A stretch of DNA of 64,000 nt from Pseudomonas sp. PDM04. GTDB taxonomy: Bacteria; Pseudomonadota; Gammaproteobacteria; Pseudomonadales; Pseudomonadaceae. The stretch is taken from assembly GCF_014851765.1 (NCBI RefSeq), contig NZ_JACVAI010000002.1, forward strand, positions 248,001 through 312,000, given 5' to 3'. Below, in pieces: positions 25,796 through 34,717 of this stretch. A model generated the notes under the pieces. That model saw only the letters and a list, made by a program, of their open reading frames with translations. It made no database searches and was not told where the DNA came from. Numbering within the stretch: position 1 is the stretch's first letter; each line of letters starts with the position of its first letter. The position numbers and the translations under genes were made by a program.

Positions 25796-27166
25796 TCAAC
25801 CTTTCAACACCGCTTTCAACAACGGATCATTCAGATAAGCCACATTCAGCCGCGTCCACGGACTGATGCGCGACTGCTCGGGGGAGAAGATGTGCCCGGG
25901 GGCAATCATGAATCCCTTGGGCAGCAACTGGCGGGTCAGTTCCCTGGCATCATCGATGTGCGTGAACTTCGCCCACAGATACAGGCTCTGCTCCGGTCGA
26001 GAGAACACCTCTGCGCCTATCTCGTCCAGCACTTGCAAACCTGTAACGGTCGCGCTGCGCAGCCGCTCCTGCAACCGTACGAGATGGCGCAGGAAATGCC
26101 CCTCGCCAAGAATCACATCGACGGTGCGCTCGCAGAACTCCGAGGTGCTGGTGTGCAGCAGCATCTTCACATCGCCCAATTCGTCGATGACGTCCTTGCT
26201 TCCGGCGATGAAGCCCACCCTGAGCGCTGCCGAGACCGACTTGGAAAAACTGCCGACGTAGAGTGAGCGCTTCAACTGGTCCAGCGCGGACACCTTGATG
26301 GCCGATGCCGATTTGAAATCGCCCAGCGCGTCGTCATCCACCAGGATGAACTGATGCGCTTCGGCCAGTTGAACCAGGCGATGTGCCTTGCCCGGAGAAA
26401 TGTCAGAGCCGGTCGGGTTATGCCCCACCGACTGGATGAAAAACAGTTTGGGCTTGTGTTCGCGCAGCAAGCGCTCCAGCACCTCGATGTCGGGGCCATC
26501 CGGCAGTCTCGGGACGGCGAGCATTCGCGCGCCCTGCAACTGCAACTTGCCAAAGAGCGGGTAATAGCCCGGGTCTTCCACCAGTACGCAATCGCCGAAG
26601 CCGATGAAGCGGCGGATGATCAGGTCGAGCGCGTGGTTGGCCCCATGGGTGGTGACAATCTGGCGCGGACTGACGGTGATCGAATAGCTCGCCAGCTTCT
26701 GCGCCAGGTGTTGCCGCAAGCCGGCATTGCCCAGACGATTGCCATAGCGAAACAGCGTTGTGACACCGGTGCGCATGATCTGGCGGGTGAATTTGTCCAG
26801 GCGCATGTCCATCAGCCAGTCCACGGGCGGAAACCCTTCGCCCAGCGGCGAGTGCCCCGGCTCGCGAACGAACTGCTGACGCATCAACCAGATCGTGTCC
26901 ATCGCCCGCGCATAGGGGGGTGGCTCTTCCGGCTCGGGCTGGTTGCAGGCGCCTCGCTTGACGAAGAAACCCTGGCCATGCCGCGCCTCGACCAGCCCCT
27001 GGGACGCCAGCGCTTCGTACGCATTGATCACGGTATTTTTCGAATGCCCCAGCAAGCGCATGCATTCGCGCAACGAAGGCAAGCGGTCGCCTTCGCGGTA
27101 GGTACCGTTATCGATCTGCTCGACCAGTGTGGCCGTCAGTTGCTGGGCCAGCGTCAGGCGCACCAT
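25796..27166 (-). CDS. MocR/PdxR-type regulator (GntR HTH fused to aminotransferase domain)
   Basis: The protein has 456 residues. Residues 1-70 form a GntR winged helix (GDRLPSLRECMRLLGHSKNTVINAYEAL, abbreviated LPSLRECMRLLG and NTVINAYEAL). Residues ~110-456 are a class I aminotransferase-like domain with HNPTG (249-253), an Asp in FILVDDDAL and the PLP Lys K309 in GSFSKSVSAAL. Such regulators sense amino compounds or PLP itself. It is divergent from mvaA, with an inverted repeat between, so it is the obvious candidate regulator of the mevalonate operon. A mevalonate-responsive MocR would be unusual. Confidence 0.88.
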   Translation of the reverse strand: MVRLTLAQQLTATLVEQIDNGTYREGDRLPSLRECMRLLGHSKNTVINAYEALASQGLVEARHGQGFFVKRGACNQPEPEEPPPYARAMDTIWLMRQQFVREPGHSPLGEGFPPVDWLMDMRLDKFTRQIMRTGVTTLFRYGNRLGNAGLRQHLAQKLASYSITVSPRQIVTTHGANHALDLIIRRFIGFGDCVLVEDPGYYPLFGKLQLQGARMLAVPRLPDGPDIEVLERLLREHKPKLFFIQSVGHNPTGSDISPGKAHRLVQLAEAHQFILVDDDALGDFKSASAIKVSALDQLKRSLYVGSFSKSVSAALRVGFIAGSKDVIDELGDVKMLLHTSTSEFCERTVDVILGEGHFLRHLVRLQERLRSATVTGLQVLDEIGAEVFSRPEQSLYLWAKFTHIDDARELTRQLLPKGFMIAPGHIFSPEQSRISPWTRLNVAYLNDPLLKAVLKG

Positions 27167-27197
27167 GGCTCATCGTCCCGAGTGATTTGAAGACAAG

Positions 27198-27232
27198 GGT
27201 ACAGCTTGGGTACTGTCTGTCCAAACTGTACC
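27198..27232. promoter_or_regulatory. MocR operator candidate upstream of mvaA
   Basis: GGTACAG (27198-27204) and CTGTACC (27226-27232) form a 7-bp inverted repeat, and a third partial copy (GGGTACT) lies between them at 27208-27214. Repeated GTAC-type half-sites are typical of MocR operators. The element lies 32 bp from the regulator start and 68 bp from the mvaA start. Confidence 0.5.
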
Positions 27233-27299
27233 TTCTTTGCAGGCACAGAGCGCATTAGGGTGACGCTATTCGAGAACAATAAACGTCACAGGATCACCC

Positions 27300-28586
27300 A
27301 TGAGTATCGATTCGCGCCTCCCGAACTTCCGCAGCCTGTCCCCTGCCCAACGCCTTGAACACTTGCAGCAGTTGCTCCAGCTCCCCGGCGAGGACGTCAA
27401 CCTGCTGAAAGATGCCGGCGCCCTGCCGCTGGACATTGCCGATGGCATGATCGAGAACGTCATCGGTAAATTCGAATTGCCCTATGCCGTGGCGAGCAAT
27501 TTCCAGATCAATGGCCGCGACGTGATCGTGCCGCTGGTGGTCGAGGAACCTTCAGTGGTCGCCGCCGCCTCCTTCATGGCAAAACTGGCCCGCGATGCCG
27601 GCGGTTTCATGACGTCCAGCAGCCTGCCGCTGATGCGCGCCCAGGTGCAGATCGTCGATATTGCCGACCCTTATAACGCGCGCCTAAGCCTGATGCGCCG
27701 CAAGGAGGAAATCATCGAGCTGGCCAACCGCAAGGACCAGCTGCTCAACAAACTGGGCGGCGGTTGCCGGGATATCGAAGTCCACACCTTCGCCCAAAGC
27801 CCACGGGGACCGATGCTGGTCGCGCACCTGATCGTCGACGTCCGCGATGCCATGGGCGCCAATACGGTCAATACCATGGCCGAAGCCGTGGCGCCGCTGA
27901 TGGAGGAAATCACCGGTGGCAAGGTTCGCCTGCGAATCCTGTCCAACCTTGCCGACCTGCGCCTGGCCCGTGCCCAGGTGCGCATTGCGCCCGAGCTGCT
28001 GACCACCCCCGAGTACACGGGCGAAGACGTGATCGAGGGCATCCTCGATGCCTACAATTTTGCCGTCGTCGACCCCTACCGCGCCGCGACCCACAACAAG
28101 GGCATCATGAACGGCATCGATCCGTTGATCGTCGCTACCGGCAACGACTGGCGCGCAGTGGAAGCCGGAGCGCATGCGTACGCCTGTCGCAATGGGCATT
28201 ACGGCTCCCTGACCACCTGGGAAAAGGACGCTCAAGGCCACCTGGTCGGCACCCTGGAAATGCCCATGCCGGTCGGCTTGGTAGGTGGTGCCACGAAAAC
28301 CCACCCGCTTGCCCAATTGTCGTTGCGCATACTGGGGGTGAAGACCGCGCAGGAGCTCGCCGAAATCGCCGTGGCCGTCGGCCTGGCGCAGAACCTCGGT
28401 GCGTTGCGCGCCTTGTCCACTGAAGGCATCCAGCGCGGACACATGGCGCTGCACGCCCGCAACATCGCGCTGTCGGCGGGTGCGCGGGGCGACGAAGTGA
28501 ACTGGCTGGTCAAGCAGATGGTTGAAGCCAGGGACGTGCGCTCCGATCATGCCGCCCAGCTGCTGAAGCAAAAGCGGGCGTTGTGA
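27300..28586 (+). CDS. mvaA: Hydroxymethylglutaryl-CoA reductase, degradative (class II)
   Basis: The protein has 428 residues, the length of the Pseudomonas mevalonii enzyme. It keeps all four catalytic residues at the same numbers: E83, K267, D283 and H381. It also has D146, the residue known to set NAD preference in that enzyme. It should oxidise mevalonate plus CoA to HMG-CoA with NAD+, the catabolic direction. The stop overlaps the mvaB ATG (TGATG). The operon continues to HMG-CoA lyase, a membrane protein, a TctA-like permease and a lactonase-like protein, all fitting growth on mevalonate. Confidence 0.96.
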   Translation: MSIDSRLPNFRSLSPAQRLEHLQQLLQLPGEDVNLLKDAGALPLDIADGMIENVIGKFELPYAVASNFQINGRDVIVPLVVEEPSVVAAASFMAKLARDAGGFMTSSSLPLMRAQVQIVDIADPYNARLSLMRRKEEIIELANRKDQLLNKLGGGCRDIEVHTFAQSPRGPMLVAHLIVDVRDAMGANTVNTMAEAVAPLMEEITGGKVRLRILSNLADLRLARAQVRIAPELLTTPEYTGEDVIEGILDAYNFAVVDPYRAATHNKGIMNGIDPLIVATGNDWRAVEAGAHAYACRNGHYGSLTTWEKDAQGHLVGTLEMPMPVGLVGGATKTHPLAQLSLRILGVKTAQELAEIAVAVGLAQNLGALRALSTEGIQRGHMALHARNIALSAGARGDEVNWLVKQMVEARDVRSDHAAQLLKQKRAL

Positions 28587-29503
28587 TGACCCGGCCTGAG
28601 GACAGCGTCCGGCTGGTGGAGGTCGGCGCCCGGGATGGTTTGCAGAACGAACAACGCACCCTGGCGCCAGCGATCCGCGCACAACTACTGACCCGACTGG
28701 CAGACGCTGGCCTGCAGACGCTGGAGGCCGGTGCGTTTGTTTCACCTCGCTGGGTGCCGCAGATGGCTGGCACCGACGAGGTGTTCAAGGCTCTGCCTGC
28801 CCGCCCCGATGTCACCTGGACGGCGCTGGTGCCCAACGTTCAAGGCCTGCAGGCGGCCCTCGATGCCGGGTGCCGCGAAATCGCGGTGTTCGCCGCCGCC
28901 TCCGAAGCGTTTTCGCAGAAGAACATCAACTGCTCGATCGCCCAGAGCCTCAGCCGTTTTCAGGAGGTCATGGTACGGGCCCGTGAGGCCGGCGTGAGGG
29001 TGCGCGGCTATGTGTCCTGTGTCCTGGGCTGCCCGTTCACCGGCCAGGTCAACGTCCGCGACGTGGCCGCCGTCAGTGCTGCACTGTATGGCATGGGCTG
29101 CTATGAAATCAGCCTCGGCGACACCCTTGGCACAGGCACGCCCTCCGCCACCCGGGCCTTGATCCAGGCCTGCGCCGAGGAGGTCCCGCTCAGCGCACTG
29201 GCGGGTCACTTCCACGACACCTACGGCATGGCCATCGCCAACATCTGTGCGGCGATGGACGCCGGGGTACGCGTGTTCGACAGCTCAGTGTCCGGATTGG
29301 GCGGATGCCCGTATTCTCCGGGCGCAACGGGCAACGTTGCCACCGAAGATGTGGTCTACCTGCTCGACGGCATGGGTGTCCGGCATGGGGTGAACCTTGA
29401 TGCACTGATCGACATCGGCACCTGGATCGACGCGCAGCTGGGCCGGGATACGGCGTCCAGCGTCGCCCGCGCAGTGCTCGCCAAACGTCGTTCGGGAGGC
29501 TGA
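28586..29503 (+). CDS. mvaB: Hydroxymethylglutaryl-CoA lyase
   Basis: The protein has 305 residues of the HMGL-like TIM-barrel family. It has the catalytic R16-D17 in GARDGLQNE, metal ligands H208 and H210 in GHFHDTYG, and the mobile-loop catalytic C241 in GLGGCPYSPGATGN. It cleaves HMG-CoA to acetyl-CoA and acetoacetate. I use the ATG at 28586, which overlaps the mvaA stop by one base. Acetoacetate activation genes (CoA-transferase or synthetase) are not in the window. Confidence 0.95.
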   Translation: MTRPEDSVRLVEVGARDGLQNEQRTLAPAIRAQLLTRLADAGLQTLEAGAFVSPRWVPQMAGTDEVFKALPARPDVTWTALVPNVQGLQAALDAGCREIAVFAAASEAFSQKNINCSIAQSLSRFQEVMVRAREAGVRVRGYVSCVLGCPFTGQVNVRDVAAVSAALYGMGCYEISLGDTLGTGTPSATRALIQACAEEVPLSALAGHFHDTYGMAIANICAAMDAGVRVFDSSVSGLGGCPYSPGATGNVATEDVVYLLDGMGVRHGVNLDALIDIGTWIDAQLGRDTASSVARAVLAKRRSGG

Positions 29504-29567
29504 ACGAGCGTCTTGCCTCTTCACGTTCATAACAATAAAAGCCCGTAAGGGCGGTGGGAGAACTCTG

Positions 29568-30044
29568 TTGAAACCCGAACTGTACGAAGTCTGGGGTGAC
29601 ACCGTAGACGGTCGTCACCTGATCTGCTCCATCGCGATTGGCGCAACGGTCAGCCTGAGTGCCTTTTTCGCGGCCCAGGAACTGCTGTCCCATTGGGTTG
29701 CCTCGCCACAGATGGCCCGTGCCTACGCCATGCTGGTGGGCATCGTTGGCTGCCTGGCAGGCGGCGCCATCAGTGCTGCGTTGTTCAAACCCAAGCGCCA
29801 CGTGGTCGAACAACAGGCCGATCCCGCCTGGCGTTCAGAAGTGCTGAAGGAACTGCAGAGCGAATTCGGTGATCTTGGACGGCTGTCGGACCTGCCACCG
29901 GAAACACTGGCCGAACTGCGCGAAATGGACCTCTACGACCTGTTCGCAGAACACGAAAAAACCCTCGCGGCACCTGCCAGGGCCAGCGACATGGCAAGCG
30001 CAGCCGAGCGGCCCGCCGTGGCGATCGATGGGGGCAAGTCATGA
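29568..30044 (+). CDS. Two-helix membrane protein, candidate small subunit of TctA-like permease
   Basis: The protein has 158 residues from a TTG at 29568 with GGGAG upstream. Two hydrophobic helices (about residues 19-40 and 52-73, the second ending AGGAISAALF) are followed by a cytoplasmic acidic tail of ~80 residues with DLPPETLAELREMDLYDLF. It occupies the place a TctB subunit would have, but TctB normally has four helices. It overlaps the permease gene by 4 bp (ATGA). I do not recognise the family; a role in the permease complex is inferred from position. Confidence 0.6.
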   Translation: MKPELYEVWGDTVDGRHLICSIAIGATVSLSAFFAAQELLSHWVASPQMARAYAMLVGIVGCLAGGAISAALFKPKRHVVEQQADPAWRSEVLKELQSEFGDLGRLSDLPPETLAELREMDLYDLFAEHEKTLAAPARASDMASAAERPAVAIDGGKS

Positions 30045-31429
30045 TGACCGTCCTGTTGGATCAAATCCTGATCGCCCTGGGCATGGGAATCCTGGGCGCC
30101 GTGATCTTCGCCGGGATCGGCCTGATTTCCGGCAGCGACGAAACCACCACCCTTGCCCCGCTGACGTTGCTGGTGGTGTTGCTGGGGGTGCCCGCGCCCG
30201 GTGTCCTGACGTTTTTCCTCGCCGGAGCCGTCGCCAAGCACATGACCCACGCGGTGCCGACCGCACTGCTGGGCATCCCCGGCGACACCATGGCAACCCC
30301 GTTGATGCGCGAGGCCAACTTCCTGCGCAACCTCGGTGTGCCGCACATTGCCCTGCGCAAGATGATTTCCGGTGCGGTGATCGCCGCGCTGATCGCGGTG
30401 CCCATGGCCGTCCTGTTTGCCGTGATGCTCGCGCCGTTTGGCGACATGATCAAACACGCGGCGCCCTGGGTGTTCCTCGCGGCCGCCATCGCCATCGCCT
30501 GGTTCTCCAAGGGGCGTCTGGCAGCCGTCTTGGCCCTGGTGCCGTTCGTGATGGTCATCGTCGGCCTGCAGAGCATCACCGGTCAGTACGGGGTCAAGCT
30601 CAGCGTCAGCTACTTCCTCGGCATTGCCATCGGCCCCTTGATCGCAGCGCTGTTTTCGATGCTGGCGCCGGCCGAGCGGGCAAAGATGCAACGCCAGGAG
30701 GTTCGCAGCTTCTCCCTGTCACCCGACGTAAAGAGCTGGGGAGGCTTCTTTCCCAACCCGCTCAAGGTCCTGGATCGCAAGCAAAGCCTGTGGACGGCAG
30801 CCACCGCAGCGGTTTCCAGCGCCACCTTTGTCTTCAGTCCGGTCGCCATGACCGTGATCATGGGCGAAGTGGTCGGTGCTCGCGTCAAGCACGTCTACCA
30901 TCGCTTGACGACGGTGATCACCGCCCGCAACGGTGTGACCGAATCGACCTACATCGCCGAAGCCCTGATCCCGCTGATTGCCTTCGGCCTGCCATTGAGC
31001 CCGGTGGCTGCAGGCCCGGCAGCGCCGCTGTTCAACGCGCCGCCGCGCTTCACCGTCGACTCCGCCACCGGGCAAGTCCACAACCTGCATTCGCTGCTCA
31101 GCACTTGGGAGTTTTTCGGCTACGGCATGCTGGCGGTGGTGGTCGCGATCCTGGTGGCCTACCCCTTCACCATGAACTACGCACACCGGGCGGCCTCGTA
31201 CGTGACGCGCAAGATCAGCCATGAAGCCGTCATCGCCACGTTTGTCGGCCTGATCCTGGTGATCGGCATCTGGGAAGGCGGCTTGCAGGGCCTGCTGGTG
31301 ATCATCACCGTCGGCCTGCTGGGTGGTTTCCTGTCACGTTTTCTGGGCTTCAACATCGGTGTGCAGTTCATGGGGTATTACACCGCCGTACTCACGGTGC
31401 CGGCATTGATTGCGCTGATGGGCGCTTGA
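30041..31429 (+). CDS. TctA-type (DUF112) permease, candidate mevalonate importer
   Basis: The protein has 462 residues and at least ten helices. It carries the TctA hallmark GIPGDTMATPLMRE (about residues 77-90) in the first half and a related segment NGVTESTYIAEALIPL in the second half, reflecting the internal duplication of tripartite tricarboxylate permeases. It is shorter than the usual ~500 residues, and no TctC binding-protein gene is present in the operon. The setting between mvaB and a lactonase-like gene suggests it imports mevalonate. Family good, substrate inferred. Confidence 0.82.
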   Translation: MMTVLLDQILIALGMGILGAVIFAGIGLISGSDETTTLAPLTLLVVLLGVPAPGVLTFFLAGAVAKHMTHAVPTALLGIPGDTMATPLMREANFLRNLGVPHIALRKMISGAVIAALIAVPMAVLFAVMLAPFGDMIKHAAPWVFLAAAIAIAWFSKGRLAAVLALVPFVMVIVGLQSITGQYGVKLSVSYFLGIAIGPLIAALFSMLAPAERAKMQRQEVRSFSLSPDVKSWGGFFPNPLKVLDRKQSLWTAATAAVSSATFVFSPVAMTVIMGEVVGARVKHVYHRLTTVITARNGVTESTYIAEALIPLIAFGLPLSPVAAGPAAPLFNAPPRFTVDSATGQVHNLHSLLSTWEFFGYGMLAVVVAILVAYPFTMNYAHRAASYVTRKISHEAVIATFVGLILVIGIWEGGLQGLLVIITVGLLGGFLSRFLGFNIGVQFMGYYTAVLTVPALIALMGA

Positions 31430-31467
31430 TTCTCCGCAAACATAACAACAACAGGCAGGTGATCACT

Positions 31468-32490
31468 GTGCAGAACAACATCCTCGTTTCCATGCTCTTC
31501 GTGCTGAGTGCCGCAACCACCCTGGCCCAGGCACAAGCCCCCATTCCTGCGCTCGCCTACGCCCGGGAAGGCCGGCAGTTGCAAGCCATTCCCGGTCCGG
31601 AACAGAACCTGCCCACCATCACCGCGCAACAGTGGTTCAAGGTGTCGGACAAGGGCCTGCAACTGGAGGGCCCTTCGTTTGATCGCGACGGCAACCTGCT
31701 GTTCGTCGAGGTGTTCGGTGGTCAGGTGCTGAAACTCGACACTCAGAAAAAGCTCAGCGTCGTCGTCGAAAAAAACCCGCTGGGCTCCGCCGGCCTGGCC
31801 ATCCACAAGGACGGACGCCTGTTTGTCGCGGGCCTGGGAAATTTCAAGGACACGGGCAATCTGACGACCTACAACGCCGACGGCTCAGACCCGCAGGCGA
31901 TCATCGCCGGCACCAGGAATTTTCTGGTGGATGATCTGGTTTTCGACAACACGGGAGGTTTCTATTTCACCGATTTCAAAGGCACCTCAACCGAGCCGAC
32001 TGGCGGTGTTTACTACGTGGCGCCCGGCAGCACGGCCATCGTCCCGATCCTGCCCAAGCTGGCCATCGCCAACGGCATTGCCCTTTCCCCCGACGGCAAG
32101 ACCCTGTGGGTCACCGAATTCGCAACGGGCCTGCTGCACCGCATCGAACTGAAGGATGCGCAGACGATCGCGCCGTTTGGCGAGGCCGTGGTCTATCGCT
32201 TCAATGGCCCCTCCCCCGACTCGATGCGCGTCGACGAAGACGGCAATCTCTATGTGGCCATGTACAGTCAGGGACGAGTGCTGGTACTCAATCCCAACGG
32301 CCAGCCGATCGGACAGATACTGATTCCCGGACGGGAGAACGGCCATTTCCTGCGGTCGACCAGCATGGCGCTCAAGCCGGGAACCAACGAGGTGTATCTG
32401 GTGGCCAGCGACGGGGATCTGGGCGAAGGCAGCGCGATCTTCCGCGCACAGGGCTTTGCCAAGGCGCTGAAGCTTTACTCACACCAATAG
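31468..32490 (+). CDS. Exported SMP-30/gluconolactonase-like beta-propeller
   Basis: The protein has 340 residues from a GTG at 31468 with an AGGTG ahead. A signal peptide (hydrophobic LVSMLFVLSAATTLAQA) directs it to the periplasm. The propeller shows the SMP-30 pattern: EGPSFDRDGNLLFVEV, LAIHKDGRLFVAG, NGIALSPDGKTLWVTEF and DSMRVDEDGNLYVAMY, whose Glu, Asn and Asp residues are the usual metal ligands. It is 38 bp past the permease gene and ends the mva operon. A lactonase here could open mevalonolactone to mevalonate outside the inner membrane. Fold sure, substrate inferred. Confidence 0.85.
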   Translation: MQNNILVSMLFVLSAATTLAQAQAPIPALAYAREGRQLQAIPGPEQNLPTITAQQWFKVSDKGLQLEGPSFDRDGNLLFVEVFGGQVLKLDTQKKLSVVVEKNPLGSAGLAIHKDGRLFVAGLGNFKDTGNLTTYNADGSDPQAIIAGTRNFLVDDLVFDNTGGFYFTDFKGTSTEPTGGVYYVAPGSTAIVPILPKLAIANGIALSPDGKTLWVTEFATGLLHRIELKDAQTIAPFGEAVVYRFNGPSPDSMRVDEDGNLYVAMYSQGRVLVLNPNGQPIGQILIPGRENGHFLRSTSMALKPGTNEVYLVASDGDLGEGSAIFRAQGFAKALKLYSHQ

Positions 32491-32576
32491 TGCGGTGCCT
32501 GCGCGCGCCCAAATCCCGCCCTGCAGAGCTGAGAAGGAGCGGATCGCGTCGACCTCGCCGACTCGATCCGTGCGTC

Positions 32577-32651
32577 TTATGCCAGCCCCAGGAAGGACAG
32601 GACCACTGCGATGACCACGACCAGACCGACGATGTAGATAATGCTGTTCAT
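32577..32651 (-). CDS. 24-residue single-helix membrane peptide
   Basis: The ATG at 32649-32651 has GAGAGG upstream and opens a 24-residue frame, MNSIIYIVGLVVVIAVVLSF plus LGLA. It is one continuous hydrophobic helix. Peptides of this look (MNSIIYIVGLxV) recur in pseudomonads in my memory, so I think it is a real small gene. Function unknown; an interaction with a larger membrane complex is the usual idea. Confidence 0.6.
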   Translation of the reverse strand: MNSIIYIVGLVVVIAVVLSFLGLA

Positions 32652-32862
32652 GTTCTTGCCTCTCTGTGTGAAGGGAGTTGCACTGCGAAGGTGTGCATTG
32701 GGGGCACTGAACCTTGGCTCGTATTGCAAGTGACAACAGCCGGGCGAAATAACTCCTTCGATTTTACCTGATAGGAATAGGCAAGCCTCAAAGACGAACC
32801 GGCATGGGGCAGCGGTTGGCCGATCGTTACCATGGCCTCACACCTACCGACAGGAACTCGCC

Positions 32863-33696
32863 ATGCCCCGTATCCAGACCCTTTTCATTACCGGAGTCAG
32901 CAGTGGCTTCGGCAACGCGCTGGCCCGTGAAGCGCTTGCGGCCGGTCACCGCGTCATCGGCACCGTACGCCGCGAAGCCGACTTGCAGGCCTTCCAGGCG
33001 CTGTCCCCGGATCACGCCCACGGCGTGATCCTGGATGTCACCGACTTCGAGCGGATCGACGGCGTTGTAGCCGATGTCGAAGCGACCCACGGCCCGGTCG
33101 ACGTGCTGATCAACAATGCCGGCTACGGCCACGAAGGCATCCTCGAGGAGTCGCCACTGCAAGACATGCGTCGCCAGTTCGACGTCAACGTGTTCGGCGC
33201 GGTCGCGGTGATCAAGGCGTTCCTGCCCTTCTTCCGCAAGCGTCGCCAGGGCCGTATCCTCAATATCACGTCCATGGGTGGCACCATCACGATGCCGGGA
33301 ATCGCCTACTACTGCGGCAGCAAGTTTGCGCTAGAGGGCATCTCCGATACGCTGAGCAAGGAACTGCAACCCTTCAACATCTTTGTCACTGCCGTGGCAC
33401 CGGGTTCGTTTCGCACCGACTGGGCCGGTCGTTCGATGCAGCGCACGCCGAGAAGCCTTGCGGACTACGACGCCAGTTTCGATCCGGTGCGCAAGGCGCG
33501 CGAGGAGAAAAGCGGCAAGCAACCCGGCAATCCACAAAAGGCGGCGCAAGCGATGCTGCAGATCATCGCCAGCCCCAACCCACCGGCGCACTTGCTGCTG
33601 GGCAGTGATGCACTGGGCCTGGTGCGTGACAAACTGCAACGCGCCGCCATCGAGATCGATCAATGGGAAGCACTGACTCGCTCCACCGACAATTGA
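32863..33696 (+). CDS. Short-chain dehydrogenase/reductase
   Basis: The protein has 277 residues, a classical SDR. It has cofactor motif TGVSSGFG (10-17), NNAG (84-87), and catalytic S137, Y150 and K154 (YCGSK). An Arg after the second strand (TVRRE) favours NADP. The C-terminal part, with PGSFRTDWAG, resembles SDRs acting on hydrophobic or ketone substrates. It is followed by an overlapping AraC gene on the same strand, so the pair is likely one transcript. Confidence 0.9.
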   Translation: MPRIQTLFITGVSSGFGNALAREALAAGHRVIGTVRREADLQAFQALSPDHAHGVILDVTDFERIDGVVADVEATHGPVDVLINNAGYGHEGILEESPLQDMRRQFDVNVFGAVAVIKAFLPFFRKRRQGRILNITSMGGTITMPGIAYYCGSKFALEGISDTLSKELQPFNIFVTAVAPGSFRTDWAGRSMQRTPRSLADYDASFDPVRKAREEKSGKQPGNPQKAAQAMLQIIASPNPPAHLLLGSDALGLVRDKLQRAAIEIDQWEALTRSTDN

Positions 33697-34643
33697 GCGC
33701 CCACCTGGACCCGGCCGACGCGAACAGCACACGCATGGTGCACCTGCTGGAAAGGCTCGCGCCGGTCGAGGGCTACAACCTCAGTGCCCTGGAAGACGTG
33801 CGCTTTCTGCGCTCCAACCAGCCACTGACCCGAACGCCGGTGCTGTATGACCCCGGGATCGTCATCCTCTGCCAAGGGCGCAAGCGCGGTTACCTGGGCG
33901 ACGACGTCTACGTGTACGACGCGCAGCACTATCTGGTGGTGTCCGTCCCCCTGCCCTTCACCATGGAAACCGACGCCAGCGAGGACGAGCCGATGCTCGC
34001 GATCTACATGCGCCTGGATTTCCAGATGGCCAGCGAGTTGATGCTGCAAGTGGATGAGGTGCATGGCCCCAGCGATGCCCCGCCCAAAGGCATGTTCGCC
34101 TCGCCCATGGACCACTCGTTGCGCACTTCGACGCTGCGCTTTCTCGAGGCCATGAGCGTACCGGGCGAAGCGCAGATCCTGGGGCCGACGCTGATGCGGG
34201 AAATCTATTACCGCATCCTCATCGGCGAGCAAGGCGGCTCCATGCGCGCCGCGCTCAATCGCCAGGGGCACTTCGGCAAGGTGACGCGGGCGATCCGCAA
34301 GATCCACAGCGGCTACCAGCAGCACCTGGATGTCGAGCAACTGGCCCGGGAAGCGAGCATGAGCGTGCCCAACTTCCATCTGCACTTTCGCAGCGTGACG
34401 GACACTTCACCCATGCAATACCTGAAATCGACACGCTTGCATCAGGCGCGCTTGTTGATGCTGCGTCAGTCCATGACCGCCTCTGCCGCCGCCTTCAACG
34501 TCGGCTACGAAAGTGCCTCGCAATTCAGTCGCGAGTTCAAGCGCTTCTTTGGCCGAACACCACAGGCCGAGATTGAATGGATGAGAGCCACCTATGCGCT
34601 GCCGGCACCGGCAACGCCTTCGATGTATGTGTCTTCGCACTAG
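33663..34643 (+). CDS. AraC-family regulator with AraC_N domain
   Basis: The protein has up to 326 residues. The AraC_N domain shows VLYDPGIVILCQGRKRG and YLVVSVPLPF, and the double helix-turn-helix ends with FNVGYESASQFSREFKRFFG. It overlaps the SDR gene by 34 bp in another frame if the ATG at 33663 is used; a later start would remove the overlap. It likely regulates the SDR gene and its own operon. It resembles the AraC proteins at 2895 and 50503 in domain order. Confidence 0.86.
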   Translation: MGSTDSLHRQLSAHLDPADANSTRMVHLLERLAPVEGYNLSALEDVRFLRSNQPLTRTPVLYDPGIVILCQGRKRGYLGDDVYVYDAQHYLVVSVPLPFTMETDASEDEPMLAIYMRLDFQMASELMLQVDEVHGPSDAPPKGMFASPMDHSLRTSTLRFLEAMSVPGEAQILGPTLMREIYYRILIGEQGGSMRAALNRQGHFGKVTRAIRKIHSGYQQHLDVEQLAREASMSVPNFHLHFRSVTDTSPMQYLKSTRLHQARLLMLRQSMTASAAAFNVGYESASQFSREFKRFFGRTPQAEIEWMRATYALPAPATPSMYVSSH

Positions 34644-34717
34644 TGGCGTGCGTGGCAGGTGGGTCGGATCTGCCGTGAGTCACCGACGGTGCCCCCGAGC
34701 TCCAACCAACCCTTTGC

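Noticed and set aside
32541..32569. GGATCG ... CGATCC hairpin after the 24-residue peptide gene
   Set aside because: The stem is interrupted and no T tract follows on the minus strand, so a terminator call is not justified.
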